NCBI GenBank assembly: GCA_017503375.1
Contig: JAFVTF010000090.1
Location: 1-51,422, forward strand
Direction of reading: 5' to 3'
DNA length: 51,422 bases
Origin: Lentisphaeria bacterium
GTDB taxonomy: Bacteria > Verrucomicrobiota > Lentisphaeria > Victivallales > UBA1829
Of this stretch, positions 26,140 through 35,613 are shown piece after piece. Made by a program: the position numbers and the translations under genes. The notes under the pieces are model-generated. The model was not told where the DNA came from, searched no databases, and saw only the letters and a list, made by a program, of their open reading frames with translations. Position 1 is the first letter of the stretch, and every line of letters starts with the position of its first letter.

Positions 26140-27312
26140 ATGCAGAAATCTCAGAAAATATTGAAAAAAGAAGCCTCTGCGGGAAGACGGTTCGGTTATC
26201 TTTCCGTGTTGGACTGGTATATCTTCCGGGAATTTATGATCCCGTTCTCCGTATTGTGTTTTACTTTTATTCTGCTCTTTCTGATCGGGGATCTGTTCGA
26301 TGACCTGCCTGATTTTCTCAGCTACAGAGGAAAAAATGCTTTTTCTCTGGCTGTAAAATATTTTACCTTGAAAATGCCCGGTAACATCCGTTTTATCTTT
26401 CCGATATCAGTACTCCTTTCCTGTATGTATACGGTTGCCAATATGGGCCGGACACGGGAAATCACAGCGATGCGTGCTTCCGGAATATCCACGATCCGCT
26501 GCGGCGGAGCAATGTTTGCCGTTGCCGCTGTTGTGACGGCTGTTAATTTCTGGTTCAACGAAAAAATTGTTCCGACATGCACCATGGAGGCTGAAATCAT
26601 CCTTAAATCTCTGGATAATCCCAACTATGACCGTACGATGTACAGTATGCTGCAGTACCGCAGTACAGATAAGGGCAGAGACTGGCTCCTGCAGAACTTC
26701 AATAAAGATGGCGTTTGGGAAAATGTCATTCTGAAAAAATTCAAGACGGAACAGATTGACGGGAAAGTACACCGGGATATGGAATGGGAGCTTATTGCGG
26801 AAAAAGCAAAATATTTCCGGAACAGAGGATGGATATTCTATAATGTCAAGCAAACCAAGTATGTACCCTTTGCCAGTCCGTCTAAAGTAATGGATGAACT
26901 GAGATATACAAAAGATATCATTCCGGAGACAGAAGTTCAAATACAAAATGCCATCAAACCTCCGGAAGATCTTTCATCTGCCGACCTGATTGGAGTTCTC
27001 AAAAACAACAGCAATATGGCAAAATCTCTGAAAAATATGTATGAAACACTGCTTTATTACAGATTGACATTCCCCTTTATCTGTTTACTTTGCGTTTGTC
27101 TTGGCCTCCCGCTTTCTGCAAAGAACGAGAGATCCGGGATTTTTCTTTCCATTATAACCGCAGTTGCAGCAATAGTGATTTTTCAGCTTCTTTCCCAACT
27201 GTTCCTCCTTTTGGGGCAGCAAGGTTTTATTCCGCCGCTGGTCGGAGGAGTCGGGCCGATATTTATATTCCTCTTATACAGTTATTTCGGTGTAATCCGG
27301 AAATCTGCCTGA
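26140..27312 (+). CDS. LPS export permease, LptF/LptG family
   Basis: A 390-residue YjgP/YjgQ protein. Helices occur near residues 28-55, 75-100, 115-135 and then 300-390 (three helices), around a periplasmic beta-jellyroll of about 170 residues. N-terminal motifs are LDWYIFREFMIPF and PISVLLSCMYTVANMGRTREITAMRASGIS, the coupling helix to LptB. Half of the LptBFG transporter that moves lipopolysaccharide to the cell surface, so the host is Gram-negative. The second permease is not in the window. CGGAGAT precedes the ATG. Confidence 0.88.
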   Translation: MQKSQKILKKEASAGRRFGYLSVLDWYIFREFMIPFSVLCFTFILLFLIGDLFDDLPDFLSYRGKNAFSLAVKYFTLKMPGNIRFIFPISVLLSCMYTVANMGRTREITAMRASGISTIRCGGAMFAVAAVVTAVNFWFNEKIVPTCTMEAEIILKSLDNPNYDRTMYSMLQYRSTDKGRDWLLQNFNKDGVWENVILKKFKTEQIDGKVHRDMEWELIAEKAKYFRNRGWIFYNVKQTKYVPFASPSKVMDELRYTKDIIPETEVQIQNAIKPPEDLSSADLIGVLKNNSNMAKSLKNMYETLLYYRLTFPFICLLCVCLGLPLSAKNERSGIFLSIITAVAAIVIFQLLSQLFLLLGQQGFIPPLVGGVGPIFIFLLYSYFGVIRKSA

Positions 27313-27319
27313 TTGGACG

Positions 27320-29551
27320 ATGGTATCGTTTATGATTCAGCTGATCCGGAAATTCCGCAGCAAGCTGGAATCTTACCCATGTCTTATTTTTCTGTCGGGA
27401 GTCCTGAACGGATTTCCGGCAGTTTATTTTTCCGGCGAATGTCTTACTGTCGGGAATATTTTTCTTTATGCAACGCCCGGACTTCTTTTGGCATGGCTTT
27501 TATTCGGATTGCAGAAGAGCTGCTGCCGTTTTATTCCTGCGACCCTGCTTGCAATCTTCAGCTCCATTCTTCTGATGACCGGAGAATCAAGGAGTTTTCA
27601 AAAGAGAGAAAACATTCATGACCGGATGGGAGCCGCTGCGGTATTCCGGCTGACGGATTCCTCTCTTTGCGGCGGAACACCGGAGTGGATTCCGAATACG
27701 CCTTATTTTATTCAGGCGGAATTGAAAAGTGCTGCAATCGGAAATTCCGGTGAGATGACTCCTGCGGCAGGGAATGTTCTTCTGACGGTTTCGTATCATT
27801 CCGGAGGTATCCGCCATGCCGGTTACGGAGATTTGATCCGGGCTGAGGGATATTTTGAGACGATTCCGGAACAGATTCTTCCGGGGACATTTGATTTTCC
27901 AGCTTATGCTTCTGCCAGAGGAAGTTCTCTCCTGTTTCATGCGGAGTCTGTTCAAGTTTTGAAACAGGGAAATGGTTTTCTGCGTTTTCTCTTTGACTGG
28001 CGCAGTCATTTTCTGTCAAAATTATGTTCCGGCCTTCCGGATGGAGCTGCCCGGGACATGGCTCCTGCTCTTTTGTTCGGAATCCGTCAGCCCATCAAAG
28101 GGAGAATCAAGAATGATTTTCTTTACAGCGGAACGCTGCATGTGCTTTCGGTCAGCGGGTTTCATGTGGGATTATTTTTTCTTGCGATGATGTTTTTCTG
28201 TTCGGCTCTTCCATACCGTATCCGTTGGTCACTGGCTCCGTTTCCGGTTCTTCTTTACACGCTTTCCACCGGGATGCAGGCTCCGGCATTCCGGGCTTTT
28301 CTGATGCTGACTCTCTGGTGTCTTGCCCATTTGTTTCTGCGGAATAACAAAGGGATGAACACGCTTGCCGCTGCAGCTGCAATTATTCTGCTGCTGAATC
28401 CGTACCAGTTGTTTGATGTGGGATTTATTTACTCTTTTCTGTGTGTCTTTTTTCTGATTCTCAGCAGTGATTTCTTTCAACGGATTGCCGGGGCAATCAC
28501 TGTCCGGGAAAATTTTTTTCCAAACCGGAGACGTTTATCCTTCAGACGGCTCATGAGTATATTTGTTGTATCAGCAGGAGTTTCTGTAGCGGCATGGCTG
28601 TGCAGTCTGGTGGTATCTTTGCATTATCAATCGTTGTTTACTCCGTGGGCTGTTCCGGCGTATCTTCTGATGGTTCCGGTTACGTGGTATTGTTTCGCAC
28701 TGTTTCTTCCGGCAATTCTTCTGCAATGGATTCCCGGTGTGCCGGAATTTCTGGGAGTCATGATTGCGCCGTCATTGAAACTTTGTGCTGTCATAGCAGA
28801 ACGGTTTGCGGATTCCGGAGCATTTTACACAGCTCCGCCTCCAAAATGGCTGGGAATTATCTTTCTGTCTGCTCTCGCCGGAGTTCTCTGTTTCAAACGG
28901 AAACCGCTTTTTTCCGCCGCAGCGGTAATTCTTTTTCTCTCCGGATTTTTTCTTTTCTTCCGGAACCCTGTTCCGGAAATTGTGATTCTGAAAAACGGTG
29001 CGGCGGCAGAACCTGCAATTCTCTTTTGCAATCCGGCTTCGCAAAGTGCAATTGTCTGGAATGTTCCGCAGGGAGAGACTGCCAGGCTGATTTCTGATTA
29101 TCTGAAGACCGGCGGAATCAACAGAATCAGTGAAATACATTTTGATTCAGCGAAAAGTGAACTGTGCGGAGGCGGAAATTTTCTGTTCAGCATTTATCCT
29201 CCGGAGGCTGTTTACTTTCATGGAAAAATCCGGAAGAATGCAGAAACCGCTCGGAGATTGCAGAGAAAATATCCGGAACCTGTGTCACGTCCGCTCTTGA
29301 AACTCAGCAGAGAAAAGAATTATGTGGAAGTGATTCCCCGGATTGCCGGAATGGAACAGGTGAAACTCAGAAAAATCATTTCACCTGACAAAGGAATCAT
29401 TCTGGAAATTACTCATTCCGGTCAGACGCTGCGGAGAGAATATCCTTTCAGCAACAAAATTACGGTGGAACGGATTACGCTTCCCGCGCAAAGGAAAGCA
29501 GAATGGAAATCTCTTCTTTCCACAGAGATTCATCCGGAGTTTCCAAGATAA
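27320..29551 (+). CDS. comEC: ComEC/Rec2-type DNA-uptake channel with degenerate C-terminal domain
   Basis: A 743-residue membrane protein. Residues about 20-75 are membrane helices, followed by the OB-like DUF4131 domain. The Competence domain starts near 230, with the classical YSGTLHVLSVSGFHVGLFF at about residue 268 and six or more further helices. The region after about residue 555 occupies the place of the metallo-beta-lactamase domain but has none of its His-x-His-x-Asp-His metal ligands (EIVILKNGAAAEPAILFCNPA...). It is therefore shortened or inactive compared with full ComEC. The start ATG at 27320 is eight bases after the permease stop. The last 77 bases overlap the nfo gene tail to tail. 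Confidence 0.87.
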   Translation: MVSFMIQLIRKFRSKLESYPCLIFLSGVLNGFPAVYFSGECLTVGNIFLYATPGLLLAWLLFGLQKSCCRFIPATLLAIFSSILLMTGESRSFQKRENIHDRMGAAAVFRLTDSSLCGGTPEWIPNTPYFIQAELKSAAIGNSGEMTPAAGNVLLTVSYHSGGIRHAGYGDLIRAEGYFETIPEQILPGTFDFPAYASARGSSLLFHAESVQVLKQGNGFLRFLFDWRSHFLSKLCSGLPDGAARDMAPALLFGIRQPIKGRIKNDFLYSGTLHVLSVSGFHVGLFFLAMMFFCSALPYRIRWSLAPFPVLLYTLSTGMQAPAFRAFLMLTLWCLAHLFLRNNKGMNTLAAAAAIILLLNPYQLFDVGFIYSFLCVFFLILSSDFFQRIAGAITVRENFFPNRRRLSFRRLMSIFVVSAGVSVAAWLCSLVVSLHYQSLFTPWAVPAYLLMVPVTWYCFALFLPAILLQWIPGVPEFLGVMIAPSLKLCAVIAERFADSGAFYTAPPPKWLGIIFLSALAGVLCFKRKPLFSAAAVILFLSGFFLFFRNPVPEIVILKNGAAAEPAILFCNPASQSAIVWNVPQGETARLISDYLKTGGINRISEIHFDSAKSELCGGGNFLFSIYPPEAVYFHGKIRKNAETARRLQRKYPEPVSRPLLKLSREKNYVEVIPRIAGMEQVKLRKIISPDKGIILEITHSGQTLRREYPFSNKITVERITLPAQRKAEWKSLLSTEIHPEFPR

Positions 29552-30323
29552 GCGGAATATCCTGAATCCGGGGATCCTTCATAATTCTGCGGAAGGCATC
29601 CATGCCGAGATTCCCCTTGCCCAATGAATCATGACGGTCCAGTCTTCCGGAAAGCACGCCTTTTGCATCGTTGAGGTGCATCCCCCGCAGAAACTTGAAT
29701 CCGATGACTTGATCGAACTCATCCATTGCTTTCGCATAGCCCTCTTCCGTGCTGAAATCATATCCGGCGGCGAATCCGTGACAGGTATCAATACAAACCC
29801 CGATGCGGGATTGATCTTTGACCTGTTCCATGATCTCAGCCAGCTGCCGGAAGGTGTAACCGAGATTTGTTCCCTGTCCGGCAGTATTTTCCAATACAGC
29901 AACAACCCCTTCCGTTTCCGCAAGAGCAGAGTTGATTCCCGCGGCAATATGGGAAAGACATTCTGTTTCGGAGATCTGTTTCAGGTGACTTCCCGGATGG
30001 AGATTCAGCAGTTTCAATCCCAGGAACTGACATCTGTACATCTCATCAGTAAACGCTGCAACGGCGTTTTTTCGTTTTTCCGCTTCCGGATTTCCCATGT
30101 TGATGAGGTAACCGTCATGAGGCAGAATCAAATCGGGAGTATATCCGAACTTTTTGCAATTTTCCCGGAATGCGGCAGCGGATGCTTCAGAAATAGGGGG
30201 TGCGTTCCATTGACGCTGGTTCTTGGTAAACATGGCGAATGCGGTTGCACCGATTGCGGCTGCATTCAGGGGGGCATTTTCCACACCGCCCGCAATGGAA
30301 ACATGAGCTCCGGCAAATTTCAT
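29475..30323 (-). CDS. nfo: Endonuclease IV (Nfo)
   Basis: A 282-residue AP endonuclease with a TIM barrel and three zinc ions. The ligand segments are all present: GAHVSIAGG, NLHPGSH, LENTAGQG, CIDTCHGFAAGYD, HLNDAKG, DRHDSLGKGNLG and LETPDES. It nicks 5' to abasic sites in base-excision repair. The start overlaps the uvrA stop by four bases (ATGA), so the two repair genes are coupled. Its 3' end overlaps comEC on the other strand. Confidence 0.95.
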   Translation of the reverse strand: MKFAGAHVSIAGGVENAPLNAAAIGATAFAMFTKNQRQWNAPPISEASAAAFRENCKKFGYTPDLILPHDGYLINMGNPEAEKRKNAVAAFTDEMYRCQFLGLKLLNLHPGSHLKQISETECLSHIAAGINSALAETEGVVAVLENTAGQGTNLGYTFRQLAEIMEQVKDQSRIGVCIDTCHGFAAGYDFSTEEGYAKAMDEFDQVIGFKFLRGMHLNDAKGVLSGRLDRHDSLGKGNLGMDAFRRIMKDPRIQDIPLILETPDESLWKEEISILLSFAREA

Positions 30324-33178
30324 TTCAGCATCTCCTTCAAATATTTTCCGGTATAGGATTTTTTATTTTTCGCAACGGTTTCGGGTGTTCCTTCTGCAAG
30401 GATCTGACCGCCGCCGTTACCGCCTTCCGGACCGAGATCTATGATCCAGTCAGCCATTTTGATCACATCCAGATTATGTTCAATCACCAGAACGGTACAC
30501 CCTTTGTCGCGGAGTTTCAAAAGCACTTCCATGAGCTGTTTGATATCTGCAAGATGAAGTCCGGTTGTGGGTTCATCCAGAATATATAAGGTATGTCCGC
30601 GGGAAGGACGGGCAAGTTCTGTTGCCAGTTTCACACGCTGCGCTTCTCCGCCGGAAAGTGTTGTTGCCTGCTGTCCGAGCGTGATATAACCCAGACCGAC
30701 TTCCTCCAGCATTTTGAGTTTCCGGTGCAGTTTCGGCACTGCCGAGAAGAAATTCACTGCTTCGGAAACGGTCATATCCAGCACATCGGCGATGGAACGT
30801 TTCTTGTATTGAACAGTCAGCGTTTCCCGGTTGAACCGTTTGCCGTGACAGGCTGAACATGGAACATAAACATCGGGGAGAAATTGCATTTCAATTTTCT
30901 TGATACCATCGCCTTGACACTCTTCGCATCTGCCGCCTTTGATATTGAAACTGAACCGTCCGGGACCGTAGCCGCGGACTTTTGATTCCGGCAGAGAGGC
31001 GAAAAGATCACGGATTACGCCGAACGCCTCCGTATAAGTCGCCGGATTGGAACGGGGTGTTCTTCCGATGGGGCTCTGATCAATGACAATTGCCTTATCA
31101 ATATGTTCCAAACCGATGATTTTTTCATGTTTTCCCGGTTCGGGCGCATCTTCGATTTTGAAATGTTTCTGAAGTGCGGCACGGAGAACTCCGTTGACCA
31201 GACTGCTTTTCCCGGAGCCGGAAACTCCGGTCACACAAGTGAACGTTCCCAGGGGAATCTTGGCAGTTACATTTTTCAGGTTGTTATGGGAAACGCCTTC
31301 CAATGTGAGAAATTTTCCATTGCCTTTGACCCGTTCTTCCGGAACCTCGATTTTCTGTTTCCCTGTCAGATATTGTCCGGTCAGAGACCGTTCGCATTTT
31401 TCAATGACGGACGGCGGCCCTGCAGCAACCAGTTCTCCGCCGTGGACACCTGCGGCGGGTCCGAGATCCAGCACATAATCTGCTGCCCGGATCGTATCGG
31501 TATCATGTTCCACAACAACCACTGTATTTCCGAGATCACGGAGATTTTTCAAGGCATCCAGCAAGCGGTCATTATCGCGCTGATGCAAACCGATACTGGG
31601 TTCATCCAGAATGTAAAGCACGCCCACGAGTCCGCATCCGAGCTGTGTTGCCAGACGGATCCGCTGAGCTTCCCCGCCGGAGAGCGTTCCGCTTTCCCGG
31701 TTCAAGGTCAGATACGGCAAACCGACTTCTTTCAGGAAGGAAAGCCGGGAACCGATTTCTTTCAGAATCTCTCCTGCAACAATTGTCTGCTCTTCATTCA
31801 GTTTCAGACTACGGACAAATTCCAGAGCTTTTTCCACAGACATGGCGTTGAATTCATGAATGGAAAGCCCGTTGACCGTCACCGCAAGCGATTCCGGTTT
31901 CAGGCGTTTTCCGTGACATTCCGGGCACTCTTCCCAGACCATGTACTGTTTCAGCCGTTCCCGGACAGCATCGTTATCGGTTTCCTCTTCCCTGCGCTGA
32001 AGATTGGCAAGAATCCCTTCAAAAGGACGCACCATGTTATAGCGTTTTCCGCGCAGATAATAGCTGAAGTCAATTTCTTCCTCGCCGCTGCCGTAAAGCA
32101 GAAGATTCTGAACGTTTTCCGGCAAATCTTTGAACTTGGTTGTCAGCATGGAAGGCATCTGAAGATGTTCCGCAATGCAGCGGAGCAGATGATTATAGTA
32201 AATGATAAGTCTGTGGGGACCGCGCCGCCATCCGGGAATCGCCCCTTTGCGGATGGAAAGATCATAGTTGATCGCAAGTTCTGCTTTCATGACCATGAGA
32301 GAACCGATCCCGTTACACTTCGGACAGGCTCCGTAGGGACTGTTGAAAGAAAAATGCCGGGGTTCCAGTTTCCCGAAACTGACTCCGCAATCAACGCATG
32401 CCAGGTTTTCGCTGATACGTTCTTCTTTCCAGGAGGTTTTACCATCAAAATCATGGTTTTCCACAAGCAGGATCAACTCTCCGTTTCCGCTTTTCAGGGC
32501 GGTTTCCACAGAATCGTTCAAACGGGAATCTTCCAGACCTGGTCCGGTCATCAGACGGTCAACAACTGCGTCGATCTCATGCCGTTTCGTCTTCGCAAGA
32601 GAATCCATGTTGTCCGTCAATTCCAGAATTTCCCCGTCAATACGGACACGGACAAATCCATCCTTCCGGATTTTTTCAAGGACATCTTTATGTTCTCCTT
32701 TCCGTCCGGTCACAAAGGGGGCAAGGATCATCATTTTGAGTCCTTCGGGCAAACGCCTGATCTTATCACAAATAGCTTCGGCAGATTGCGCCGCCAGTTC
32801 TTTTCCGCATTTCGGACAGTGAGGGATTCCGCAATGAGCGTAAAGCAGACGCAGGTAGTCATAGATTTCTGTTACTGTTGCGACGGTTGACCTCGGATTG
32901 GAACCGGCTGCCCGCTGTTCAATGGCGATTGCCGGGGAAAGTCCTTCAATATGGTCGATTTTCGGTTTCTGCATCCGGTCGAGAAATTGCCGTGCATACG
33001 CCGAAAGACTTTCCACATATCTGCGCTGTCCTTCTGCATAAAGGGTGTCAAATGCAAGAGATGATTTCCCGGAACCGCTCAATCCGGTGATAACGGTCAG
33101 CGAATTTCTGGGGATCGTCACATCTATATGCTTCAAGTTATGCTCTGCGGCACCTTTGATGATGATATCTTCGTTCAT
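30320..33178 (-). CDS. uvrA: Excinuclease ABC subunit UvrA
   Basis: A 952-residue damage-recognition ATPase of nucleotide-excision repair. Walker A motifs are GLSGSGKSS (residues 32-40) and GVSGSGKSS in the second half. Both ABC signatures read LSGGEAQR. The zinc modules are CVDCG...CPKCNG in the first half and CEECQGDG...CSACHGKRF in the second. Full length. It is coupled to nfo downstream; TAAGGAG lies before the ATG. UvrB and UvrC are not in the window. Confidence 0.97.
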   Translation of the reverse strand: MNEDIIIKGAAEHNLKHIDVTIPRNSLTVITGLSGSGKSSLAFDTLYAEGQRRYVESLSAYARQFLDRMQKPKIDHIEGLSPAIAIEQRAAGSNPRSTVATVTEIYDYLRLLYAHCGIPHCPKCGKELAAQSAEAICDKIRRLPEGLKMMILAPFVTGRKGEHKDVLEKIRKDGFVRVRIDGEILELTDNMDSLAKTKRHEIDAVVDRLMTGPGLEDSRLNDSVETALKSGNGELILLVENHDFDGKTSWKEERISENLACVDCGVSFGKLEPRHFSFNSPYGACPKCNGIGSLMVMKAELAINYDLSIRKGAIPGWRRGPHRLIIYYNHLLRCIAEHLQMPSMLTTKFKDLPENVQNLLLYGSGEEEIDFSYYLRGKRYNMVRPFEGILANLQRREEETDNDAVRERLKQYMVWEECPECHGKRLKPESLAVTVNGLSIHEFNAMSVEKALEFVRSLKLNEEQTIVAGEILKEIGSRLSFLKEVGLPYLTLNRESGTLSGGEAQRIRLATQLGCGLVGVLYILDEPSIGLHQRDNDRLLDALKNLRDLGNTVVVVEHDTDTIRAADYVLDLGPAAGVHGGELVAAGPPSVIEKCERSLTGQYLTGKQKIEVPEERVKGNGKFLTLEGVSHNNLKNVTAKIPLGTFTCVTGVSGSGKSSLVNGVLRAALQKHFKIEDAPEPGKHEKIIGLEHIDKAIVIDQSPIGRTPRSNPATYTEAFGVIRDLFASLPESKVRGYGPGRFSFNIKGGRCEECQGDGIKKIEMQFLPDVYVPCSACHGKRFNRETLTVQYKKRSIADVLDMTVSEAVNFFSAVPKLHRKLKMLEEVGLGYITLGQQATTLSGGEAQRVKLATELARPSRGHTLYILDEPTTGLHLADIKQLMEVLLKLRDKGCTVLVIEHNLDVIKMADWIIDLGPEGGNGGGQILAEGTPETVAKNKKSYTGKYLKEMLK

Positions 33179-33190
33179 GTATTTTGCTCC

Positions 33191-35029
33191 TTACATTCCC
33201 GGAACTTCCAACTGCTGCGCACGGGGTGTCCAGAGAATCCGGTTGTGATATCCCAGCGGAAAGATCCGGACATTCTGATACCGTTTGGAAAGTGCACTCA
33301 GATTATAGGGGGAAACCATGAAAATATACGGAGCTTCGTCATAGATCAAACGGTGGAATTTATGGTAAAGTTTTGTCCGCTCTTCCGGATCGAAAGTGAC
33401 TCTGATCTGTTCAATCAGTTTATCCGCTTCCGGATTGACGAATCCGATGAAGTTGCTGGAGGCTGGCACGTTTGCCATGGAGGAGTGCCACAACTGGAAT
33501 GGGTCCGGCGTGATTCCGCCCTGCCAACCCATTGCGCAGGCTTCAAATTTTTTCTTTTCCAACCGCTGGAGACAGACGGACCATTCCAGGCTTTGCAGTT
33601 CCATTTTTACACCTGCTCTTGCCATATCCTGCCGGACAATAGGAAGAAGCCGCGGGTAAATCGGATTGGCACTGGGATAGATCACTGTAAATTTCAGAGG
33701 GATTCCGTTCCGGTCAAGAACACCATCGCCATCGGTATCTTTCCACCCGGCTTCCGCCAACAATTTCCGGGCGAGTTCCAGAGAAAATTTCCGGACGGGC
33801 AGAGATTTGTCTGTTGCGGGAGAATCCGGGAAAAACGGACCGGTAACGGGGCGTGCCAAGCCGTGATACAGCTCTTTTACGATTCGTTCTTTATCTACCA
33901 GATGACTCAAGGCTACTCTTGTTTTTGCATCGGAAAACACCGGCATCTTCAGATTGAAACCGATATAATTATAGGCAAGCGACGGTGTTTTGATCTTCCG
34001 GAGCCAGCCGTCTTTCTCCTGAAACGCTGCACCGGAGGTCTGATGAATCCACTGTTCCGGAGTCAGCGTGACTTCATCCACATCTTTGGAAATCAAAGAT
34101 TGCAGCTGAGTTGCCGGATGGGGAATGATATCCACCGCAATGGTCTGAAGCGGCGGCATCACACCGTATTTTGCTCCATAATACTTGTTCCAGCGGCGCA
34201 AAACGATACGGTTTCCCTTGTCCCAGCGTTCAAAACGGTAGGGACCGACACCAACGATCATCCGGTTACGTTCGTTATCATTATTGAACTTATCCGGATC
34301 GAAGGGGCCTTCATAAGCGTGATAGAGATGTCTGGGCAGCGGTTCCAGCTGAAGTGTGACTTCCTCTGCCAGAAAATACTTCTTTTTCCAGATCACATCG
34401 AACTCATATTTATTGATGATTTCGACTCTGTCGAGATCGGAAAGATAAGTCCGCAATGGAGCGCAATCGGTTTTCGGATTTTTGACCACTTCCACATAAA
34501 ATTTGAAATCTTCGGCAGTCATTTCCACGTTTTCCCACTTCTTTTTTGTGACAGGGTCGGTGAAATCGTGCCAGAGAACACCTTTTCTCAAACGAATCCG
34601 GAACCGGAGACCGCCATCGAGCCGTTCCCATGATTCAGCCAGTTTCGGTTCAAATTTGCTGATATCGCTGAAACTGCGCTCAGAAATACCATCCTGGGTA
34701 AAGCTGGAAATCGCAGAGAGAAACGCATCATTTGTGATGAGGCTGTTCATATTTTTTGTATCACTGGCAGAAACCGTGATCATGCGTCCGCCGCGCTGAG
34801 CGTTCTGATCGTAAAACGCAAAATTGGCAATATTGTTTTTTACAGTTGTTTCCGTGACTTTTTTCTGAACAGCCGGAATTCCTGCCGGCATATCCTGAAG
34901 AGCGATCCGGAGTTTTTCCATTTCATACCGGAGATGATCCACGGATTTGACAATAAAATATGTTCCGGCAGCGATCAGAACAGCACAAAGGACCAGCATG
35001 AATTTGATAAAGCCGTTTCCCTTCTGCAT
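33191..35029 (-). CDS. Family 5 extracytoplasmic solute-binding protein, membrane-anchored
   Basis: A 612-residue protein. Residues 8-28 form one hydrophobic helix without a lipobox or clear cleavage site, then about 35 residues of helical linker, then the SBP_bac_5 fold. Family landmarks are the KFEPKLAESWE, FRIRLRKGVLWHD and VGVGPYRFERWDKG segments, plus the Ca-loop-like DTDGDGVLDRNG. Such proteins bind oligopeptides or similar solutes for ABC importers. No permease or ATPase gene is adjacent, so it is an orphan here. It ends 12 bases before uvrA and follows the 157-residue unknown by four bases. Confidence 0.87.
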   Translation of the reverse strand: MQKGNGFIKFMLVLCAVLIAAGTYFIVKSVDHLRYEMEKLRIALQDMPAGIPAVQKKVTETTVKNNIANFAFYDQNAQRGGRMITVSASDTKNMNSLITNDAFLSAISSFTQDGISERSFSDISKFEPKLAESWERLDGGLRFRIRLRKGVLWHDFTDPVTKKKWENVEMTAEDFKFYVEVVKNPKTDCAPLRTYLSDLDRVEIINKYEFDVIWKKKYFLAEEVTLQLEPLPRHLYHAYEGPFDPDKFNNDNERNRMIVGVGPYRFERWDKGNRIVLRRWNKYYGAKYGVMPPLQTIAVDIIPHPATQLQSLISKDVDEVTLTPEQWIHQTSGAAFQEKDGWLRKIKTPSLAYNYIGFNLKMPVFSDAKTRVALSHLVDKERIVKELYHGLARPVTGPFFPDSPATDKSLPVRKFSLELARKLLAEAGWKDTDGDGVLDRNGIPLKFTVIYPSANPIYPRLLPIVRQDMARAGVKMELQSLEWSVCLQRLEKKKFEACAMGWQGGITPDPFQLWHSSMANVPASSNFIGFVNPEADKLIEQIRVTFDPEERTKLYHKFHRLIYDEAPYIFMVSPYNLSALSKRYQNVRIFPLGYHNRILWTPRAQQLEVPGM

Positions 35030-35033
35030 GGTG

Positions 35034-35507
35034 TTATCCTTTCTGATTGAAAATGAGTTTCAAATCAGCCCGGAAACTGATTCCATTGACTTCAGCCCGG
35101 ATTCCGCCCATTCCTTCACTGATTCCGATTCCGCCGAATTTTACAGTGGTTGAAAGCGAGATATCTCCGGAAATGGGATCCTTTTCCACCAGATTTTCAA
35201 ACACTTTATCGAATTTCTTTGCAGGCAGAACCCGTTCAAAGGGAAGTTCTTTTTTCTGATCCTGAAGTTTGACCACACGGTCCTGTGTTTTCCGCATGGC
35301 GGTTCCGGTGTATGCAATCTCAATTTCCGTCAATTCCGCCTGAAGAATACCCTTGACAGGCATGGGAAGGGGACGTCCGCTGTTCGGGATCATTCCCACA
35401 AGCTGATCGACTTCGTTTTCAGACAACCATTTGTCAATCATTTTCTGAACTTCATTTTTCAAAAAAGTATCGACTGCTGCGAATGCAAAATCATTGAACA
35501 TGCTCAT
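35034..35507 (-). CDS. Hypothetical protein, 157 residues
   Basis: A soluble protein with no signal peptide and no family recognised. The N-terminal half is helical with charged residues (DTFLKNEVQKMIDKWL); the C-terminal half alternates Gly and hydrophobics (TVKFGGIGISEGMGGIRAE), suggesting beta strands. The start is the ATG at 35507 with GAAAGGA upstream. It ends four bases before the solute-binding protein gene, so the two are cotranscribed. Confidence 0.72.
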   Translation of the reverse strand: MSMFNDFAFAAVDTFLKNEVQKMIDKWLSENEVDQLVGMIPNSGRPLPMPVKGILQAELTEIEIAYTGTAMRKTQDRVVKLQDQKKELPFERVLPAKKFDKVFENLVEKDPISGDISLSTTVKFGGIGISEGMGGIRAEVNGISFRADLKLIFNQKG

Positions 35508-35535
35508 AATATATTTCCTTTCGTGATTCCCGGAA

Positions 35536-35563
35536 AAGATAGCACAAATCACAAGAATTTCAA
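35536..35563 (-). promoter_or_regulatory. Promoter of the 157-residue gene and solute-binding protein
   Basis: Minus strand: TTGAAA (35563-35558), 16-base spacer, TATCTT (35541-35536) preceded by TGC. This is the same extended -10 layout as at 15168. A TTGACT further upstream has poorer spacing. Confidence 0.55.
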
Positions 35564-35613
35564 CCTGAAGTCAACCATTTTCCGGGAAAAATAAGGCAGG
35601 TTCCGGAGAATTG

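Noticed and set aside
31103..32890. 595-codon plus-strand frame opposite uvrA
   Set aside because: Product is Phe/His/Cys-rich nonsense without motifs; it mirrors the conserved uvrA sequence.
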